From: Hymenobacter sp. 5317J-9
Lineage (GTDB): Bacteria > Bacteroidota > Bacteroidia > Cytophagales > Hymenobacteraceae
Assembly (NCBI RefSeq): GCF_022921075.1
Contig: NZ_CP095050.1
Location: forward strand, 992,001-1,056,000
Direction: 5' to 3'
Length of the DNA: 64,000 nucleotides
Shown here: piece by piece, positions 1-8,527 of the stretch
Layout: the number at the start of each line of letters is the position of its first letter
Position numbering within the stretch: the first letter of the stretch is position 1
Notes under the pieces: model-generated
Databases searched by the model: none
What the model was told of the DNA's origin: nothing
What the model saw: the letters and a program-made list of their open reading frames with translations, nothing else
Position numbers and translations under genes: made by a program

Positions 1-256
1 TGATTAACCAGTCGCTTTTTGCAGTAGGCGCCGCCTGTTACGAGCCGGCCGGCCCGGCCCGCGGGCACGGGCCCAAGCCACAGGCTGCCAGCTTTTCAGG
101 TATGGCTAAAGTGCTGTTTTTTGGGGTGATTGGCTTTGCGCGGCAGCTCGGCGCTAATGACGGTATAAGCAAAATCTATCGAACGCCGGCCCGGCTTCTG
201 GCGTTCTTTGCGCAGCAAACCGACATTTTCTTTCCACTATCTAGCACATTCTTTCT
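1..256. other. Upstream non-coding region with small hairpin
   Basis: I find no convincing gene here. The open frames crossing it are shadows of the catalase gene. A short inverted repeat, gaacgcc at 181-187 and ggcgttc at 200-206 followed by tttg, could be a weak terminator of a gene left of the window or a leader structure for the catalase gene. No clear TAnnTTTG promoter is visible directly upstream of position 257. Confidence 0.4.
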
Positions 257-1915
257 ATGAGCGAACAGCAAAATCCCACGTCGGGCGACGGCACGGGCAC
301 GGCCGTGAACGGCGCGGGCACCGCGCAGGACGGCCGCTTGGCTTCCGGCGAAAACGCCCAGACCCTGACCACCCGCCAAGGCCACCCCCTCACTAACAAC
401 CAAAACACCCGCACCGTGGGCAACCGCGGCCCGGCCACGCTGGAGAACTACCAGTTCATTGAGAAAATCAGCCACTTCGACCGAGAGCGCGTGCCCGAGC
501 GTGTGGTGCATGCCCGCGGCGCCGGCGCTCACGGCGTGTTCGAAGCCTACGGCAAGGTGGGCGACGAGGCCATTGAGAAGTACACCCGGGCCAAGCTCTT
601 CAACACCAAGGGCAAGGAGACGCCGGTGTTTGTGCGCTTCAGCACAGTGGGCCACGGCGGCCACTCGCCCGAAACCCTGCGCGACCCGCGCGGCTTCGCG
701 GTGAAATTCTACACCGAAGACGGCAATTGGGACCTGGTGGGCAACAACCTGAAGGTGTTCTTCATCCGCGACGCCATGAAGTTCCCAGACCTCATTCACT
801 CGCAGAAGCCTGACCCGGTGCACAACCGCCAGACCGGCGAGCGCATCTTTGACTTCATCTCGAACACGCCGGAAGCCATGCACATGGTGAGCTTCCTGTT
901 CTCGCCCTGGGGCATTCCGGCCAACTACCGCCAGATGCAGGGCTCGGGCGTGAACACCTACAAGTGGGTGAACGCCAACGGCGACGCCGTGCTGGTGAAA
1001 TACCACTGGGAGCCGCAGCAGGGCGTGAAAAACCTGACCGCCAGCGAAGCCGAAGCCATTCAGGCCAAGAACTTCAACCACGCCACGCAAGACCTGTTCG
1101 AGAACATCGAGAAGGGCAACTTCCCCAAGTGGGAGCTGCGCGTGCAGATGATGAGCGACGACGAGCACCCGGAGCTGGACTTCGACCCGCTCGACGACAC
1201 CAAAATCTGGCCCGAAGACCAGTTTCCGCACCTGCCCGTGGGCATGATGACGCTGAACCGCAACCCCGAAAACTACTTCGCCGAGGTAGAGCAGTCGGCG
1301 TTCGGCACAGGTGTGCTGGTGGACGGCCTCGATTTCTCCGACGACAAGATGCTGCAGGGGCGCACGTTCTCGTATTCCGACACGCAGCGCTACCGCGTGG
1401 GCACCAACTACTTGCAGCTGCCCATCAACGCGCCCAAAAAGCACGTGGCCACCAACCAGCGCGACGGCCAGATGGCCTACCACATGGACTCGGCCCCCGG
1501 CCAGAACAACCACATCAATTACGAACCCAGCTCGCTGAACGGCCTGAAGGAGGCGCCCCGCACGGCGCCCGACCACATGCCGCAGTACAACGGCCGCCTG
1601 ATGCGCCAGACCATCGACCGCCAGAACAACTTCAAGCAAGCCGGGGAGCGCTACCGCCTGCACGAAGACTGGGAGCGCGACGACCTCATCAGCAACATGG
1701 TGGGCGCCCTCGCCACCGCCAACCGCACCGTGAGCGACAAGATGGTGGAGCTGTGCACCAACTGCGACGCCGACTGGGGCAAGCGCCTAGCCGACGGCCT
1801 AGCCGCGGCCCGCGGTGGCCAGGCTGCCGAAGGCGGCAACCAGTACAACGAAGCCAAAGGCTCGAAAGCTGCTGCCGAAGCTGAGGCAGTGGCTCACGAC
1901 GCCAAGCCGTACTAA
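257..1915 (+). CDS. Monofunctional haem catalase
   Basis: Encodes a 552-residue catalase that converts hydrogen peroxide to water and oxygen. The catalytic histidine lies in RVVHARG (about residue 85), the distal asparagine region in [12 protein letters not shown], and the proximal haem-ligand tyrosine in [16 protein letters not shown] near residue 370. The frame [11 protein letters not shown] is also typical of the family. The length is that of small-subunit catalases plus a low-complexity N-terminal stretch of about 55 residues rich in Gly, Thr and Asn and a short Ala/Glu-rich tail. There is no signal peptide, so it is probably cytoplasmic. It is a single-gene unit that ends in the long palindrome at 1920-1983. 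The start is the first ATG before the conserved region. I give no symbol because the clade cannot be fixed by eye. Confidence 0.97.
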   Translation: MSEQQNPTSGDGTGTAVNGAGTAQDGRLASGENAQTLTTRQGHPLTNNQNTRTVGNRGPATLENYQFIEKISHFDRERVPERVVHARGAGAHGVFEAYGKVGDEAIEKYTRAKLFNTKGKETPVFVRFSTVGHGGHSPETLRDPRGFAVKFYTEDGNWDLVGNNLKVFFIRDAMKFPDLIHSQKPDPVHNRQTGERIFDFISNTPEAMHMVSFLFSPWGIPANYRQMQGSGVNTYKWVNANGDAVLVKYHWEPQQGVKNLTASEAEAIQAKNFNHATQDLFENIEKGNFPKWELRVQMMSDDEHPELDFDPLDDTKIWPEDQFPHLPVGMMTLNRNPENYFAEVEQSAFGTGVLVDGLDFSDDKMLQGRTFSYSDTQRYRVGTNYLQLPINAPKKHVATNQRDGQMAYHMDSAPGQNNHINYEPSSLNGLKEAPRTAPDHMPQYNGRLMRQTIDRQNNFKQAGERYRLHEDWERDDLISNMVGALATANRTVSDKMVELCTNCDADWGKRLADGLAAARGGQAAEGGNQYNEAKGSKAAAEAEAVAHDAKPY

Positions 1916-1919
1916 CTCC

Positions 1920-1983
1920 GATTAGCCAGGCAACAAAAAAGGGCTCCCGGCATCGGGAGCCCTTTTTTGTTGCCTGGCTAATC
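1920..1983. terminator. Perfect 30-bp palindrome, bidirectional terminator
   Basis: Two perfectly complementary 30-base arms (1920-1949 and 1954-1983) surround a four-base loop, gcat. The inner GC-rich stem (gggctcccg) is flanked by A6 on the left and T6 on the right, so it works as an intrinsic terminator in both directions. It lies between the catalase stop and the stop of the convergent lectin-like gene. Perfect pairing beyond the A/T tracts is longer than termination needs. Confidence 0.9.
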
Positions 1984-1985
1984 GG

Positions 1986-3056
1986 TTATTTCTGCACTTC
2001 AAGGCGCACCGAGCTCGACTGCTGGCCGTTCTGGATGCGCACCAGGTACAGTCCCTGGCGCAGTTCCGGCCGGTTTACGGCAAAGTCGCGCTGCTCGCCG
2101 GCCGCAAGCTGGCCGTTGAATACCTGAGTCACCAAATGGCCCTGCATGTCAAACAGGTTTACCTGCACCGGGCCCGTGGCGGTGGCTTGCACGTGCACCT
2201 GGAACTGGCCGCTGGTGGCGGGGTTCGGCGAGGTCTGCACCAGCATTTCGGGCGAAGAGGCTTTGATGGCGCTGCTTTCGGTTGTGGCCGTGTTGGCCGC
2301 CATCAGCGAAGCGCCACCGGCACTGCAGTCGCCGTAGGAGTCGCCGTGGGCAAGGTGAGCGGCCACAGCCGACTGCGCCACGCAAATCTGATGGCCATTG
2401 TGGCACAGGTTGATTTTGTCGCCGTGGGGGCCGCAGGCGGCGTTCACCACCGTCACGGTAGAGGTGCTGGTGGTGGTTTCGCCGCAGCCCGATACGGTGA
2501 GCTTCACGGTGTAGGTGCCTGGCGTGAGGGTGAGCGAGGCCACGGCCGGCTGGCCGTAGGAAGCCGTCACGTACAGGCTTTTGGGGAAGACGCCGTAGCA
2601 GGGGTCGCCGCCGAAAGTAGAATTTTCAACCGGAATCGACGCCGAGTTATTCCCCAGCAGGTAAGCCTCTACCACGGCTTTGCTGGTGGGGGCGCTGCAG
2701 CCGCTGGTGGTGCCGTAGTTGGCGTAGTCAACCGAGGTGAACACCTGGCCGGCCGGGGCGGCAATGTTGAGCTTGCTGCCGCCGCCCTCCGGCTGGGATA
2801 CCGTCATGCTGCCTTCCTGACCGGTGACGAGCGACACCAGCTGGGTGGTTTGGCTGCAGCCGCTCACCACCGGGCTCAGGGTGGCGGGCGTGATGGTAGC
2901 CGTGCCCGCGGCTCCGGTCATAACCGTCAGGCTGGAGGTGGTGGCCGTGAGGCTGGCAGGGGCCAGGGGAGCTGCCTGAGCGGCAGTACCACCCACGAGG
3001 GATGCCAAAAGGGCGCCGGCCACGGCAAGGGTACGCGAGTAGTTGTACGTCAACAT
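1986..3056 (-). CDS. Secreted T9SS cargo with SUEL-like lectin domain
   Basis: A 356-residue exported protein of unknown function. A signal peptide spans about residues 1-29 (hydrophobic core then TAAQAAP). Residues about 83-168 resemble a SUEL/rhamnose-binding lectin domain: a central ANYG, then NSTFGGDPCYGVFPKSLYVT, which matches the family signature around FGxDPCxG..KxLxV. Residues 213-244 carry a Cys/His motif (NLCHNGHQICV then AHLAHGDSYGDC) that I have seen in other secreted bacterial proteins. Residues about 275-356 are a T9SS type A sorting domain (SPNPATSGQF, then LFDMQGHLV, GLYLVRI, VRLEV), so it should cross the outer membrane and be anchored or released. A candidate promoter lies at 3135-3142. 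It is not clearly in an operon. The carbohydrate-binding role is inferred from the fold signature only. Confidence 0.85.
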   Translation of the reverse strand: MLTYNYSRTLAVAGALLASLVGGTAAQAAPLAPASLTATTSSLTVMTGAAGTATITPATLSPVVSGCSQTTQLVSLVTGQEGSMTVSQPEGGGSKLNIAAPAGQVFTSVDYANYGTTSGCSAPTSKAVVEAYLLGNNSASIPVENSTFGGDPCYGVFPKSLYVTASYGQPAVASLTLTPGTYTVKLTVSGCGETTTSTSTVTVVNAACGPHGDKINLCHNGHQICVAQSAVAAHLAHGDSYGDCSAGGASLMAANTATTESSAIKASSPEMLVQTSPNPATSGQFQVHVQATATGPVQVNLFDMQGHLVTQVFNGQLAAGEQRDFAVNRPELRQGLYLVRIQNGQQSSSVRLEVQK

Positions 3057-3344
3057 AGCTGAAAAAAAGTGGTTGACGGCGGTTACGCCCCCGCCGTGGT
3101 GGGCTCTTTGGATGATAACGACTCAAAGACAGGACAAACCTATTATGAAAAATCTCATAAAAAATCATACAATAACACTTTATGATAAAATTTATAAAAA
3201 AGTGAGCTTAATCATTGCGGTTTGGCCGAAGCACCATTCGGAGGAACATCAATAGCCAGCGTCTTTGCTACGAGTTATAGAAATTCATAAATTTTGTAAT
3301 GGCTTTGATAAATCATATAGCGTTGGACTGGCTGGTGTTGAGGC
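3057..3344. other. AT-rich intergenic region
   Basis: No gene is seen. Bases 3120-3320 are strikingly AT-rich compared with the surrounding GC-rich genes and contain runs of A and T such as ataaaaaatc. It probably holds the promoter region of the leftward lectin-like gene. Short open frames on the + strand here have no recognisable content. Confidence 0.5.
3135..3142 (-). promoter_or_regulatory. Candidate -7 box TAGGTTTG
   Basis: Read on the minus strand this is TAGGTTTG, an exact fit to the Bacteroidota -7 consensus TAnnTTTG. It lies about 80 bases upstream of the start of the lectin-like gene, inside AT-rich DNA. No good TTTG -33 box is visible. Confidence 0.45.
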
Positions 3345-3390
3345 CAAAAAAGCCCCGCAACCGGTGCCACGGCGGCACAGTTGCGGGGCT
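3345..3390 (-). terminator. Intrinsic terminator of the DPP IV gene
   Basis: Stem agccccgcaa (3351-3360) pairs with ttgcggggct (3381-3390). A second internal hairpin is formed by gtgcc and ggcac. The A6 run at 3345-3350 becomes a U tract on the minus-strand transcript, directly downstream of the peptidase gene. Confidence 0.85.
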
Positions 3391-3413
3391 TGCCCGTCCG
3401 ACGAGTGGCGTTC

Positions 3414-5651
3414 CTACAGGTTCTGCAGCACGAAGTTGGTCATCTGACGGTAGAGGTGCAGGCGCGTGTTGCCGCCCGCAATGCCGTGGTTGCGGTTGGG
3501 GTAGTACAGCGTCTGGTAGTCCTTGTTGGCCTTGATGAGGGCATCGACGAAGGCGATGGAGTTCTGGAAGTGCACGTTGTCGTCGCCGGTGCCGTGCACG
3601 AGCAGGAACTTGCCTTTCAGGTTCTGGGCAAACTGCACGGGCGAGTTGTCGTCGTAGCCGCCGGGGTTTTCCTGGGGCGTTTTGAGGTAGCGCTCGGTGT
3701 ACACGGTGTCGTAGTAGCGCCAGTTCGTGACCGGGGCCACGGCAATGCCCATTTTGAAGAGGTCGGCATTCTTGGTCATGGCCAGCGAGGTCATGTAGCC
3801 GCCGTAGCTCCAACCCCAGATGCCGATGCGCGCCTTGTCCACGTAAGGCAGGCCGCCAAGGTACTTGGCGCCCTCGCCCTGGTCGATGGTTTCGAGCTTG
3901 CCCAGGTTGGCGTAGGTGGACTTGCGGAAGGCCGCGCCGCGCCCCGAGGAACCCCGGCCTTCGACCGAAACCACGATGTAGCCCTGCTCGGTCAGCAGCT
4001 GGTGCCAGAGGTAGTTGGTGAGGGCGGTGCCGCCGCCGGCGTTGTCGAGCACGGTCTGGCTGCTGCTGGCGCCGAAGCTGGGGCCGCCGTACACGTGCAT
4101 CAGCACGGGGTATTTCTTGGCAGGGTCGAAGTTGCTGGGCTTCATCATCCAGCCGTTGAGCTCCACGCCTTCGGAAGTTTTGAAGCTGAAGAACTCGAAC
4201 TTGCCGAGGTCGTACTGGCTGAGGGTCTGCTTGAGCTTGGCGTTGTCTTCCAGCGTCTTCACCAGCTTGCCGGTGCTGCCTTCGCGCAGGCTCACCACGG
4301 CGGGCACGCCGGCCGAAGAGTGCGTGTTGAGGAAGTACTTGGTGTCGGGGCTCATGTTCACCACGTCGGTGCCGTTGCCGGCTTCGCTGATGCGCTGCTT
4401 GCCCTTGCCGCTCACATTGATGCGGTAGAGGTGGCGCTGCAGAGCCGAGCCCTCGGTGCTGGTGTAGTAGACGTTGCCGGTTTTGGCATCGAAGCCGTTG
4501 ATGGCCGAAATCTCCCAGTTGCCTTTCGTGATTTGGCGCACCTGCTTGCCGCTCATGTCGTGCAGGTAGAGATGCTGGTAGCCGTCCTTCTCGCTGGTGA
4601 ACACGAACTGCTTGCCGCCGGCCAGGTAGCGCAAATCGTCGTTGATTTCCACGTAGGCCGGGTTGGTGTCGGTCAGCGCCACGCGGGTTTGGCCGGTGTT
4701 CACGTCACCGTGCAAGATTTCGAGCTTGTTCTGCAGGCGGTTCAGCCGCTGAATGCTGAGGGTGTTGGGCACCTGCGTCCACATCACGCGCGGGATGTAC
4801 TGGTCGGGGTTGGGGCCCACGTCCAGCTTGGTGGTTTTGCCGCTGGCCACGTCGTAGCTGCTCACGTTCACCACCGAGTTTTTTTCGCCGGCTTTGGGGT
4901 ACTTGAAGCGGTATTCTTTGGGGTAGAGGCTGCCCCAGAGCTGCATGTCGTACTCGGGCACCTGGCTTTCGTCAAAGGTGTAGAAGGCAATCTGCTTGCT
5001 GTCGGGCGACCAGAAAAAGCCCTGCGCAAAGCCAAACTCCTCCTCGTACACCCAATCCGTGGAGCCGTTGATGAGGTTATTTTTCAGGCCGTTGGTGGTC
5101 ACGGCGGTTTCCTTCATGGTGGCCAGGTCGGTCACAAACACGTTGTTGTCGCGGGTGAAGGCCACGCGCAGACCGTCGGGCGAGAAGGTGGCGTAGCCCT
5201 GCTTGCCGGTGCTTAGGGCCGTCAGCTTCTTCGTGCCGCGGTCGAACACGTAATAGGCCGACTGGGCGCTGTGCCGGTAAATGGGCTCGGTGGCCGTGGT
5301 GAACAGGATTTTCTGCTCGTTGGCGTTGAAAGAATAGCCGTCCACGTCCAGGGGTTTGGCGGTGCCGGCGGGCTGCAGGTCGGTGGCGGCCACCAGGGTT
5401 TGCACGGCCTTGCCGGTGGTCACTTCGTGCTGCACCAAGCTGCCGCCTTCCAGGGCGGAGTAGTAGCGGCCGTCATTCATCCAGTTGAAGCCCGGCACCG
5501 AGGCCGAGCGGAAGGTGGGCTTGGCCCAGATGTCTTCCAGCGTGAGGGGCAGCTTTTGCTGGGCCTGCACGGCGGTGGGGGCGAGACCCGGCAACAGGGC
5601 CGGGCCGTTAGTGGCCAGCAGCGCGGCCAGGGCAAGAGAGCGAAAACGCAT
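3414..5651 (-). CDS. S9B family dipeptidyl peptidase IV
   Basis: A 745-residue exported serine exopeptidase that should remove X-Pro or X-Ala dipeptides from peptide N-termini in the periplasm. A signal peptide covers about residues 1-30 (ending AVQAQQ). Residues about 60-480 form the eight-bladed beta-propeller typical of DPP IV, including VYEEEFG near residue 203, the paired glutamates that bind the substrate amino terminus. The alpha/beta-hydrolase domain follows, with the nucleophile in GWSYGG (Ser615), the acid in HGTGDDNVHF (about 690) and the histidine in NRNHGIAGG (His722). All three triad members are present and the length is normal. The glutamate motif supports a true DPP IV over an acylaminoacyl peptidase. 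It is transcribed alone, with its own terminator at 3345-3390 and a near-consensus -7 box (TACCTTTA) at 5695-5702. Confidence 0.95.
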   Translation of the reverse strand: MRFRSLALAALLATNGPALLPGLAPTAVQAQQKLPLTLEDIWAKPTFRSASVPGFNWMNDGRYYSALEGGSLVQHEVTTGKAVQTLVAATDLQPAGTAKPLDVDGYSFNANEQKILFTTATEPIYRHSAQSAYYVFDRGTKKLTALSTGKQGYATFSPDGLRVAFTRDNNVFVTDLATMKETAVTTNGLKNNLINGSTDWVYEEEFGFAQGFFWSPDSKQIAFYTFDESQVPEYDMQLWGSLYPKEYRFKYPKAGEKNSVVNVSSYDVASGKTTKLDVGPNPDQYIPRVMWTQVPNTLSIQRLNRLQNKLEILHGDVNTGQTRVALTDTNPAYVEINDDLRYLAGGKQFVFTSEKDGYQHLYLHDMSGKQVRQITKGNWEISAINGFDAKTGNVYYTSTEGSALQRHLYRINVSGKGKQRISEAGNGTDVVNMSPDTKYFLNTHSSAGVPAVVSLREGSTGKLVKTLEDNAKLKQTLSQYDLGKFEFFSFKTSEGVELNGWMMKPSNFDPAKKYPVLMHVYGGPSFGASSSQTVLDNAGGGTALTNYLWHQLLTEQGYIVVSVEGRGSSGRGAAFRKSTYANLGKLETIDQGEGAKYLGGLPYVDKARIGIWGWSYGGYMTSLAMTKNADLFKMGIAVAPVTNWRYYDTVYTERYLKTPQENPGGYDDNSPVQFAQNLKGKFLLVHGTGDDNVHFQNSIAFVDALIKANKDYQTLYYPNRNHGIAGGNTRLHLYRQMTNFVLQNL

Positions 5652-5733
5652 GTAGGAGGGAATCGTGAGCGAAATAAGAGTCAGTATAAGACGTTAAAGG
5701 TACTCGCTGCCCCCAGCACCGGCACGCCCCCGT

Positions 5734-5741
5734 TACCTTTG
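5734..5741 (+). promoter_or_regulatory. -7 box TACCTTTG abutting a start codon
   Basis: An exact TAnnTTTG box ends five bases before the ATG at 5746. If used, transcription would begin at or next to the start codon and give a leaderless mRNA. A divergent near-match (TACCTTTA on the minus strand, 5695-5702) would serve the DPP IV gene. Confidence 0.5.
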
Positions 5742-5745
5742 CGCC

Positions 5746-6765
5746 ATGCGATTTCGCCTGCTTCTGCTTTGCCTGCCCGTGCTGCTGGGCGCTTGCTCCA
5801 AAACCAACCCCGGCGTGCAGCTCGACCTGATTGGCGCTTCGGGGCTGACGTCGGGCAACCGCACAGCCAGCCCCAGCGACACGCTCCTTACCCGCGTCTA
5901 TGCCGTGGGCAACAACGACTCGCTGCGCCGCCTGCGCATTGTGGTGAACTACGAGCCCGGGCTCACGCCCATTGCCTACCCCACACCGCTTTCCAGCTTC
6001 GACCCCAAGAATGCCCCCGAAGCGCAGGAAATCGTGTACCTCGACTCGCTCATCAAACCCGCTTACAAAAGCTCGCCGCCCTACCCCGGCGGCGAGTACC
6101 TGTTCAACAACACCTTTGCGGCGCGCACCACTTCTGGCACCGAGCGGTGGCAATACACCGTGACCGACAAGCAGGACGAGTCGGCCAGCCGGGCCTACCG
6201 CATCACGGTGCGGCAGACGGATTCGGCCCAGGTGTACCACCGCTTCACGGCGCTGCTGCGCCCCGTGCCCGGCAACCGCCTCCGGGCAGACAGCCTCCGG
6301 GCCGTGCGGCGCGTGTATCTCAACCTGCGCACCGGCCTGCTGCTGCCCAAGTTTGCCGTGCTCAGCCGCGTGCCGCAAGCATCCAGCCAAGCGTTGGTCG
6401 ACCTCATTGCCCTGAGCGCCGACGGCAACAGCGTGAGCCTGAGCTCGCCCAACGACACGCGCGTGCTTAACTTAAGCAATGCCCGCTGGCCCACCCGCCG
6501 CACCACCGTGCTGAAAAGCACTACCCTCTCCGATACTGATTTTAACAACGCCGCCTCCGCCGGCACCTTTGTGGCCGCCTTTGCCGGGGGCACCGACTTC
6601 CCCAACGGCGCCAACACGGGCTCATTGAGTAAGAACGAAGTCATTGCCTTCCAGGTGAAGGGCGGCGGGAATGACGTATACACCGGCCTGCTGCTGGTGA
6701 CCAACATTGTGCTGGGTACCTCGCCCACCGTGACCTGCACCGTGAAAGTGCAGAAGGTGCCCTAA
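5746..6765 (+). CDS. Lipoprotein of unknown function
   Basis: A 339-residue protein with a clear lipoprotein signal: hydrophobic residues then LLGACSK, with the lipid-attached Cys near residue 17. The rest looks like a mainly beta secreted protein (alternating hydrophobic stretches such as LRIVVNYEPG, YRITVRQTD, NVIAFQVKGGG-like C-terminus). I do not recognise a family. In Cytophagales such single lipoproteins usually sit on the periplasmic side of the outer membrane, but that is inference. It is a one-gene unit, with the promoter box at 5734 and a strong terminator at 6778-6817. The start is set by the signal peptide, because the first ATG gives it directly. Confidence 0.8.
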   Translation: MRFRLLLLCLPVLLGACSKTNPGVQLDLIGASGLTSGNRTASPSDTLLTRVYAVGNNDSLRRLRIVVNYEPGLTPIAYPTPLSSFDPKNAPEAQEIVYLDSLIKPAYKSSPPYPGGEYLFNNTFAARTTSGTERWQYTVTDKQDESASRAYRITVRQTDSAQVYHRFTALLRPVPGNRLRADSLRAVRRVYLNLRTGLLLPKFAVLSRVPQASSQALVDLIALSADGNSVSLSSPNDTRVLNLSNARWPTRRTTVLKSTTLSDTDFNNAASAGTFVAAFAGGTDFPNGANTGSLSKNEVIAFQVKGGGNDVYTGLLLVTNIVLGTSPTVTCTVKVQKVP

Positions 6766-6777
6766 ACCATGACTTTT

Positions 6778-6817
6778 ACAAAAAAGGCGCTCTCCATACG
6801 GAGAGCGCCTTTTTTGT
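6778..6817. terminator. Bidirectional terminator
   Basis: A perfect 18-bp stem (6778-6795 with 6800-6817) and loop atac. The core ggcgctctcc/ggagagcgcc is flanked by A6 and T6, so it can stop transcription from both the lipoprotein gene and the convergent porin gene. Confidence 0.9.
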
Positions 6818-6835
6818 GTGAGCAGCGCAGCCGGG

Positions 6836-8446
6836 CTAGAACGTGAGGCCCGCCGTGACGCTGGTGGTGAAGCGCGAGTGGTTGATTTTCACCAGCGGCT
6901 CCAGGCCGCCGAGGTCGTAGGCGGTGTAGTCCTGGTTGAAGGTGGTGTACACGCCGGCCAGGTCGAGGAAAAAGTTGTTTTGCCGCAGGCCAAAGCCGCC
7001 GGTGTAGAAGTTCTGGGCGCGCTCGTTGTTGGTGTCGGCTTTGTAGGGGTCGCCATAGCGGGCGTAGCCCAGGCGCACCCGGAAAATATCGAAGCGGCCC
7101 TCGGCGCCGAAGCGCAGGTTCACGGTGTTTTTGTAGAGCGCCTGAATGTCGCTGTTCTCGGCCGTGAAAGGGTAATCGCTGCCGTTGGCATCGTTGGAGT
7201 TGTTGTGCAGGCGGGCCTGCCCGTAGCTCACATACTCCACATCGCCGCTCACAAAGCCGTGCTTGCCCAGCGTGTAGGCCAGCCCGCCGTTGGCCCGGAA
7301 AGGCGTGGTGAGCGTGTAGGCATAGGGCGCAAACGTCTGGTCGAGCGACTTCACGCCCACCGGGCCCGTGGGCAGCGAGGTGGCCACCACGTCGTTGCCC
7401 TGCGCAGTAAACGTCGTCGTAAACACGGCGTTGTAGTTATCTGTCAGCCAGGTGAAGGTCGGGGTCTGAATGGACGCACCGATGCGCAGGGCGTCGGTGG
7501 CCCGGTAGATGGCCCCGACGCGGGCGTTGATGCCCGTGCCGCTGGTTTTCAGCTCCTCGCGCAGGGTGTAGTCGCTGAGGTGCGTGTTCGGGTCCGATTC
7601 GCGCTCGGTAAACGTCTTAACGGACGTGTAGTTCGAGCTCACCAGCCCCACGCCGATGCCCAGGTAGAGGCGGTCGCGGTAGCTGGCGCCGTAGCCGAGG
7701 TCGAACTGCGACGCCGAGCCCCGCGCCACGCTCGTTTCGGCCTGCTGAATGGGCCCGCTGCGGGTGGTGGACGCGATGCCGATGTCGGCCCCGGTGCGCG
7801 GGTCTTTCGCGATGCGGCTCAGGTAAGCCCCGTAAGCCAGGGCGTTGAGCGAGTAGTATTCGCCGTTGGAGGCCTGATTACGCAGGTTGTCAATGTTCTC
7901 CTGGCCATAGCCATCGAAGCCCACCGTGCGGCGCAGCGACGCCAGGTAGGACTGGTCGTCGGCGGTCAGAGCCAGGTTGCCCACTTTGCGGTCGTTCAGG
8001 GTGCCGCCGTAGCGGAAGGACGTGTTGAAATCGGCCAGCCGCGTGAAGCCCAGGGCGAAGGACCCGCCGCGCCAGTTGGTGCTCTGGTCGTCGTCGGGGC
8101 GGCGGTTGGCCAGCACCAGGCCCGCGCTGCCAATGTGGAAGCTGTTCTTGGTGTCGTTTTGCGCCGCTGAGCTATTATCCATGCGGCCCGTGCTTTCGCC
8201 CAGCCCCACGCCCGGCGTGATATGAACTTCCGATTTTTGAAACAGGCCCAGGCCGGCCGGGTTGCTGCTGAGGTTGCCGAAGTCGGCGCCTACCGCTACG
8301 TTGGCTCCCCCAATGCCCTGGGTGCGGGCGGGGCCGCCAAACTGGAGGCGGGAATAGCGCAGGGCGTCGCTGGGGCCCTGGGCAAAGGCGTGGCCGGCCT
8401 GCCCTGCTACGAGGGCCAGGCTAAGCCAGTATATCCGTTTTTTCAT
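6836..8446 (-). CDS. OmpP1/FadL-type outer-membrane transporter
   Basis: A 536-residue outer-membrane beta-barrel. A signal peptide spans residues 1-22 (MKKRIYWLSLALVAGQAGHAFAQ). The mature N-terminus has the family hallmark of a small residue-rich hatch region: GGPARTQGIGGANVAVGADF and NLSSNPAGLGLFQKSE. The NPAGL element is very characteristic of FadL/TodX proteins. The remainder alternates short polar and aromatic strands and ends in a terminal strand with Phe (VTAGLTF), as needed for BAM recognition. Members carry long-chain fatty acids or other hydrophobic compounds across the outer membrane; the substrate here is unknown. It shares a strand with the lipoprotein gene at 8528-9988 but a terminator-like hairpin separates them. 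Confidence 0.88.
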   Translation of the reverse strand: MKKRIYWLSLALVAGQAGHAFAQGPSDALRYSRLQFGGPARTQGIGGANVAVGADFGNLSSNPAGLGLFQKSEVHITPGVGLGESTGRMDNSSAAQNDTKNSFHIGSAGLVLANRRPDDDQSTNWRGGSFALGFTRLADFNTSFRYGGTLNDRKVGNLALTADDQSYLASLRRTVGFDGYGQENIDNLRNQASNGEYYSLNALAYGAYLSRIAKDPRTGADIGIASTTRSGPIQQAETSVARGSASQFDLGYGASYRDRLYLGIGVGLVSSNYTSVKTFTERESDPNTHLSDYTLREELKTSGTGINARVGAIYRATDALRIGASIQTPTFTWLTDNYNAVFTTTFTAQGNDVVATSLPTGPVGVKSLDQTFAPYAYTLTTPFRANGGLAYTLGKHGFVSGDVEYVSYGQARLHNNSNDANGSDYPFTAENSDIQALYKNTVNLRFGAEGRFDIFRVRLGYARYGDPYKADTNNERAQNFYTGGFGLRQNNFFLDLAGVYTTFNQDYTAYDLGGLEPLVKINHSRFTTSVTAGLTF

Positions 8447-8455
8447 AGGGGTGGG

Positions 8456-8485
8456 AAGAAAAGGAGCCGGCCGTTGGGCCGGCTC
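8456..8485 (-). terminator. Probable terminator hairpin
   Basis: Stem gagccggcc (8464-8472) pairs perfectly with ggccggctc (8477-8485), with loop gttg. On the minus strand it is followed by a T-rich run. It lies between the stop of the Gly/Tyr-rich gene and the start of the porin gene. Confidence 0.55.
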
Positions 8486-8527
8486 GCTAGGGAAATGAAT
8501 TGCAGAAACCGAAGGTGAAAACGCTGG

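Noticed and set aside
176..1663. 495-codon open frame on the minus strand across the catalase gene
   Set aside because: It is the antisense of a well-supported catalase and has Val/His/Gly-rich shadow composition typical of GC-rich antisense frames.
3381..5216. 611-codon + strand open frame opposite the DPP IV gene
   Set aside because: Shadow frame; composition dominated by Val, His, Gly and Ala, no domains.
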